From: an uncultured Bacteroides sp.
GTDB lineage: Bacteria; Bacteroidota; Bacteroidia; Bacteroidales; Bacteroidaceae
Length of the DNA stretch: 64,000 nt
Direction: 5' to 3'
Assembly (NCBI GenBank): GCA_949288585.1
Contig: CASEKR010000017.1
Span: forward strand, 32,589 to 96,588
Below the pieces are notes generated by a model. It was not told the DNA's origin and searched no databases. It saw only the letters and a program-made list of their open reading frames with translations. Positions 60,240 through 64,000 of this stretch are shown piece after piece (within the stretch, counting starts at the first letter, position 1; every line of letters begins with the position of its first letter). A program made the position numbers and the translations under genes.

Positions 60240-60262
60240 CATCGGATTAAAACATAACCGAT

Positions 60263-60646
60263 ATGAAGACGGGAAGCGCGGCGCGGGCGCAGGCCCAATG
60301 CCTGACCCTTGAAGTGCGCGACATCGACCGCGTGCAAGGTTTCCTCTATGTAGCCGTCTATTCCTCGCCGGACAATTTCCTGAAGAAACTCCTCACGGGC
60401 TTCCGCGTGGAGGTGAAGGACAAGACCGTCATCGTGCCTTGCGAGGGCTTGCCCAAGGGGACGTATGCCCTGGCCCTTTTCCAAGACCTGAACGGAAACG
60501 GGACGCTGGACACGGGCGCTTTCGGCATTCCCCAAGAGCCGACGGCTTTCAGCAACGACGCGCAGGGCGTGATGGGGCCGCCCTCGTTCGAGGAATGCAG
60601 CTTCACGCTGCGGGGCGACACAACCTTGGTAGTGCATCTCCGGTGA
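60263..60646 (+). CDS. DUF2141 domain protein with apparently truncated signal peptide
   Basis: A 127-residue DUF2141 protein: LTLEVRDIDRVQGFLYVAVYSSPDNFLKK, then VPCEGLPKGTYALALFQDLNGNGTLDTGAFGIPQEPTAFSNDAQGVMGPPSFEECSFTL, the typical DLNGNG...G.P.E...FSN pattern. Family members are exported. Here the start reads MKTGSAARAQAQ, which has the basic start and the A-x-A cleavage region of a signal peptide but lacks the hydrophobic core, as if about 30 bases were deleted in frame. Export is therefore doubtful. It lies between LytTR and TonB-dependent receptor genes, a common triad in Bacteroidota. Confidence 0.85.
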   Translation: MKTGSAARAQAQCLTLEVRDIDRVQGFLYVAVYSSPDNFLKKLLTGFRVEVKDKTVIVPCEGLPKGTYALALFQDLNGNGTLDTGAFGIPQEPTAFSNDAQGVMGPPSFEECSFTLRGDTTLVVHLR

Positions 60647-60693
60647 TTGGCCGGTAGTATCTCTTTTAGTCCAAAGTTCGGGCTGCAAGAGAC

Positions 60694-60805
60694 CATACTT
60701 TGGTCCCACCGGGACCGCCCACTGGTCCGCATGGGATGTCCCACTGGTCCAAGCCGGACCGCTCACTGGTCCGGCATGGACCAGACTTTGGAATTTGCTG
60801 GTCCA
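60694..60805. repeat. Short tandem array I, period 22-24 bp, four to five units
   Basis: ACTTTGGTCC/ACTGGTCC starts at 60697, 60721, 60743 and 60765 (24, 22, 22 bp apart). Several units hold GGTCC-N5-GGACC dyads. The last part overlaps the -33 element of the receptor promoter (60787-60790). It lies between the DUF2141 gene and the receptor gene. Confidence 0.88.
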
Positions 60806-60817
60806 ATCATACTTTTG
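60787..60817 (+). promoter_or_regulatory. Promoter with -33 TTTG and -7 TACTTTTG for the receptor gene
   Basis: TTTG at 60787-60790, 19-bp spacer, TACTTTTG at 60810-60817, 29 bp before the ATG at 60847. Confidence 0.8.
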
Positions 60818-60846
60818 ACAATCAACGTACTATAAAATCGTGACCG

Positions 60847-62754
60847 ATGAAGCATTTCCCTCTTTTTATCCTTGTGGGATGTCTTTACGCACATCCCCTT
60901 GTGGCACAGACAACGACCGCCGACACCATCCGCCTGACGCTCTCTATGGATACCATCACCTTGGACGAGGTAGTGGTGACCGAACGCCGCACGCCTGCCG
61001 CCACGGGTCGTTGGAGCGATATGTCTCCCGTGGAGCTGGTCACCGTGGCAGGCTCGAACGGCGATTTGTACAAGGCTTTGCAGACTTTGCCGGGCGTGCA
61101 GGTGCAGGGCGAGACGGGCCGCCTCTTGGTGCGCGGGGGCAGCAGCGAGGAGACGCAGACCTACATTAACGGCCTGCACGTGCTGAAACCTTATACCTCG
61201 ACGGGCATCAACACGGCGGCGCGGAGCCGGTACTCCACGTTTATGTTCAGCGGGGTCAACCTGGCTTCGGGCGGCGCGCCGTTGGAGTACGGGCAGGCCC
61301 TCTCCGCCGTCCTCCCGCTGGAGACGAAGGACGAAAGCCCCGTGACGAAGCTGGGCGTGAATGCGTCTATCGTGGGCGTGGTCGGCGGAGGGACGCGGGC
61401 TTTTCGCCGGGGGTCGCTCTCCGTGGACCTGACCTATCAGCATTTGGGGCTATATAATAAGATGTATAGCGGGCGGCGCGAATTTGCAGAGCCGTACAAG
61501 ATGTTTTCCGCCGCCACGCAGTTCCGTCATTCGCTGGGGAATAATCTGTTGCTGAAGATTTACGGGCAATACGACCGTACCGACTTCTCCTCCTACGAAG
61601 ACGGGGACACACGCCGCCTCTTCTCCTTGGGGGAAGACAACGTGTATGTGAATGCCACCCTGCGCCGGCGTATGAAGGACGGTTGGGAAGGATATGCGGG
61701 CGCGGCCTTTTCCTATAACAGGCAAGGCATCAGGGGGGCGGCACAAACCGATGATTGTTGGGAGGAACGCCAGCAGGAACTGCACGTGAAGGCCACGGCC
61801 ACACGACTTTGGACTTCCGGCCTGCGCATCGGGGGCGGGGTGGAGAGCTTCATCCGTCGCTATGCGAACCGTTATGCGTGGCGGGACGTGGAGAGTGCGG
61901 GCAAGGTCCGTCCTGTGGTGTCCGCCGCCTTCCTCTCCGCCACGTGGTTTCCGTGGGAGATATTGAAGGCAGAAGCCTCTTTGCGGGCGGAGCATACAGG
62001 GCAGGACAAACGGATGAGCTTCTCACCCCGCGTGGCGGTGAACTGTTATGCGGGCGATGCCGTGCTCTCGGCCACCGTGGGGCGTTACACCCAGCAGGCG
62101 GAGTTCCGTCTCTTGGCCCTCCGTCCCGGCTTGAAGTCCTCCACGTGCTGGCAATACAACCTGGGCATGTAGTACGAACGGGGCGGACGCCTTGGCAAGG
62201 CGGAGGCGTATTATAAGGATTACGGTCGCCTACCCCTGTGGGAAGGTCCGTCGCTCACCACTCACGGCTACGGGCACAGCGCGGGCTTCGACCTCTTCTT
62301 CCTCGACCGCGCCTCGCTGAAGAACGTGGAATACCGCCTCTCCTACACCTACAACCTCTCTCGCCGCCGCTACCTGGAGTACACCGAACTGACCACGCCC
62401 CAGTATGCCACGCGCCACAATGCCTCCTTCGTCCTCCGGTGGTCCATCCCCCGCCTGCGCCTCATCCTCGGCCTGACGGACACCTACGCCAGCGGTCGCC
62501 CTTGGCACAATCCCGCCCTCCCCGGCCTGATGAACGATGAGGCGAAGCCCTACAACAGCCTCGACCTGGGGCTGACCTTCCTGCTCAGTCCGAAAGTCAT
62601 CCTCACCGCCTCGGCCACGAACATCCTCTGCCGGCGCAACGAGTTCGGGCGGGTGGACGGTCGTCCCGTGCTGGCCTCGGCGGACCATTTCTTCTATGTC
62701 GGGGTGTATGTGACGTTGGGGAGGAAGGCGGCGTATGACGTGTCGAATTTCTGA
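60847..62754 (+). pseudogene. TonB-dependent receptor-like protein interrupted by one amber codon
   Basis: An outer-membrane protein of 635 codons if read through. The N-terminus is a signal peptide (MKHFPLFILVGCLYAHPLVAQ), then a plug domain with ITLDEVVVTERR, YKALQTLPGVQVQGETGRLLVRGGSSEETQTYINGLHV. The rest is a beta-barrel ending in F (VYVTLGRKAAYDVSNF). A TAG at 62170-62172 interrupts the frame after YNLGM; the same frame continues with YERGGRLGKAEAYYKDYGRLP up to 62754. The barrel would be cut at about two thirds. CAG to TAG is the simplest origin. TAG ends other genes here (for example at 8139), so recoding is unlikely. Confidence 0.85.
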
Positions 62755-62785
62755 GGGGGAATAGGATCCTTTCCTTATTCCGCTT

Positions 62786-63922
62786 TCAGTTCCGGAATGA
62801 CAAGCACAGAGTCATTGCATCGGATTCCGTAAAAAACATCACGCACCCTTCCTTGTTGCGGGACCAAACCCTTCCTTGTTGCGGGACCAAGACCCCCTTT
62901 TCCACAAGGTCCTTTATATCACGTGCTGCTGTATCAAGTGACACCTTCACACGTTTTGCCCAATTCTTGGCAGTCAATTTTCCGGGGTAACCGTCCAGAT
63001 ACAAATTCAACACCTCGCGCTGACGGTCTGATATAACCGTCTCGGCATGGTTTTGCCAGAAGATTGTCTTATTCAGTACCCTGTCCAATGTCTTGTCGGA
63101 TTGTCCCACTGAGCGGAGCAGGCAATCCAAGTACCATAGCATCCATTCCGTTATCTCGCAAGAACCTTTCTGTGTCTTTTCCAATACATCATAATACTGC
63201 TTCTTGTCCGCGTTGATTTGATGTGAGATACTGAAAAAGCGCATGCTTGAATTCTCGGCTTGCGACAGTGCCATGTCTGCGATTGCCCGTCCGATTCTCC
63301 CGTTGCCATCATCAAAAGGATGGATGCAGACAAACCACAAATGCGCTATGGCCGACTTGAGATAACCGTTCCGTGTGTCAGAGTTAAACCATTCCAGGAA
63401 ACGTGTCATCTCCTCCTTTATTCTTTCTGCGGACGGAGCCGCATAATGCACCTTTTCCCTGCCAAACATGCCCGATACGACTTTCATTTCCCCGCTGCGA
63501 TATTGCGCCACATCTATTTTAACTGTCCCGCTCCAGCCTGTGGGGAAGAGGCAATTGTGCCACCCGAACAGCCTTTCATGGGTCAACGGGGCGTTATAAT
63601 TAACAGTCGCGTCAAGGGCCATTTCCACGACCCCATCTACATAACGGGAAACTTCGACCGGGTTTGCTATCGGCACGCCGAGCTTTCGGGCTACCGACGA
63701 ACGGACTTGTTCCGTATTCAACTCCACGCCTTCTATTTCCGACGATGCGATGATGTCATGCGAAAGGGCTTCGGTTATGGCTGACATCTTATCGTCAAAC
63801 CCCATCAGGCTGAGCCGCCCCATCAGATAACCGACAGCTTTATACACCTCATTCAGTTTGGCATGTACAAGTTCTTTGTCCCATGAAAACGATGGCCAAT
63901 CGTTATGTTCATATATATACAT
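62786..63922 (-). CDS. Fic-family protein with a frameshifted C-terminus
   Basis: A 378-residue Fic protein (AMP transferase family). An inhibitory helix motif S-x3-E-G is at residues 60-65 (SSEIEG), N-terminal to the Fic core. The catalytic motif HPFDDGNGRIGR is at 201-212. A C-terminal winged helix (about 295-350, SDRQREVLNLYLDGYPGKLTAKNWAKRVKVSLDTAARDI) follows. An exact 23-bp duplication (62845-62890) shifts the frame after residue 352. Without one copy the end would read RVRDVFYGIRCNDSVLV and so on, stopping at 62775-62777, which looks like a native Fic C-terminus. The Fic core is intact, so activity may persist. G+C is lower than in the neighbourhood. Confidence 0.9.
   Translation of the reverse strand: MYIYEHNDWPSFSWDKELVHAKLNEVYKAVGYLMGRLSLMGFDDKMSAITEALSHDIIASSEIEGVELNTEQVRSSVARKLGVPIANPVEVSRYVDGVVEMALDATVNYNAPLTHERLFGWHNCLFPTGWSGTVKIDVAQYRSGEMKVVSGMFGREKVHYAAPSAERIKEEMTRFLEWFNSDTRNGYLKSAIAHLWFVCIHPFDDGNGRIGRAIADMALSQAENSSMRFFSISHQINADKKQYYDVLEKTQKGSCEITEWMLWYLDCLLRSVGQSDKTLDRVLNKTIFWQNHAETVISDRQREVLNLYLDGYPGKLTAKNWAKRVKVSLDTAARDIKDLVEKGVLVPQQGRVWSRNKEGCVMFFTESDAMTLCLSFRN
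62845..62890. repeat. Exact 23-bp tandem duplication inside the Fic gene
   Basis: Two identical, directly adjacent 23-bp copies (62845-62867 and 62868-62890) with core CCTTCCTTGTTGCGGGACC. The length is not a multiple of three, so it changes the Fic reading frame. Same length as the intergenic array units. Confidence 0.97.
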
Positions 63923-63938
63923 AGTGCTATCATTTTTG

Positions 63939-63946
63939 CAAAGGTA
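63939..63946 (-). promoter_or_regulatory. Putative promoter -7 box (minus) TACCTTTG for the Fic gene
   Basis: The plus strand reads CAAAGGTA, 17 bp upstream of the Fic start. Confidence 0.65.
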
Positions 63947-63950
63947 GTTT

Positions 63951-63994
63951 TTTGCGGCGAATTAACCGCATATTTTGCGGCTTATTATCCGCAG
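63951..63994. repeat. Inverted-repeat array L, two units 23 bp apart, at the right edge
   Basis: TTTGCGG starts at 63951 and 63974, 23 bp apart. The units contain GCGG-N8-CCGC and TGCGG-N8-CCGCA respectively. It lies just upstream of the Fic -7 box, so it could be an operator. It may continue past the window. Confidence 0.75.
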
Positions 63995-64000
63995 GACAAC

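Noticed and set aside
62170-62172. TAG reassigned as glutamine in this genome
   Set aside because: Other genes in the window end at TAG in the expected place, and only one gene is interrupted.
62786-63922. Fic toxin-antitoxin module
   Set aside because: The inhibitory S-x3-E-G motif is in the same protein and no small antitoxin gene is adjacent, so it is a self-inhibited Fic rather than a two-gene module.

Overview
The window is chromosomal DNA from a member of the Bacteroidales, most likely Bacteroidaceae or close kin. The evidence is the Bacteroidota-type promoter -7 box (TAnnTTTG) ahead of many genes, the tmRNA tag GENNYALAA, a class A2 (CfxA/CepA-type) beta-lactamase, LytTR and TonB-dependent receptor genes, DUF4831 and DUF2141 proteins, and ilv and propionyl-CoA-type carboxylase clusters typical of gut Bacteroidota. 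By eye the G+C content is in the mid-50s, high for Bacteroides proper. I cannot name the genus.

Layout. 1-6094 (minus): TetR-controlled drug/solute efflux operon (TetR, TolC, HlyD adaptor, two ABC ATPases, two ABC-2 permeases, the last cut by the window edge). 6436-9669: TonB-like protein, polyprenyl synthase, an unknown protein and a TatD nuclease. 9817-9904: tRNA-Ser(GGA). 10291-15419: rlmN, pdxA, sigma-54 activator, lptE, TPR-like protein, secG. 15523-18447: MFS transporter, orphan PqqD-like protein, DUF4831. 18811-21742: steroid 5-alpha-reductase, OYE-type reductase and SDR dehydrogenase, matching the 3-oxo bile acid to isoallo-bile acid cluster of gut Bacteroidota. 21842-24023: fumarase and tmRNA. 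24239-26825: UPF1-like helicase and HU protein. 26915-33247 (minus): ilvD-ilvB-ilvN-thioesterase-ilvC, preceded by a leader peptide rich in Ile/Val codons and an attenuator. 33466-41747: gph, fabI, a tetrapyrrole-fold methylase, lipA, DPP-IV peptidase, GH127 arabinofuranosidase, YccF. 41885-45572 (minus): three-gene biotin-dependent acyl-CoA carboxylase. 46127-51949: transglutaminase-like lipoprotein, cutC, rny, zapA. 52549-58963: membrane protein plus HTH pair, MltD-like transglycosylase, SDR, MaoC, YgbA_NO, beta-lactamase, RluA-family synthase. 59367-62754: a LytTR / DUF2141 / TonB-dependent receptor locus in which each gene carries a lesion. 62786-63922: a Fic protein with a frameshifting 23-bp tandem duplication.

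The most unusual signal is not a gene. At least eleven intergenic regions carry short arrays with a near-constant period of 22-23 bp. Most units contain a small dyad; the unit sequence differs between loci, although three unit families recur at two or three loci. An exact 23-bp tandem duplication inside the Fic gene has the same length, and removing one copy in silico restores a normal-looking Fic C-terminus. This suggests that the process generating such repeats is still active. The second noteworthy element is the ilv attenuator, which has a 10-nt perfectly complementary antiterminator segment overlapping the leader stop codon.
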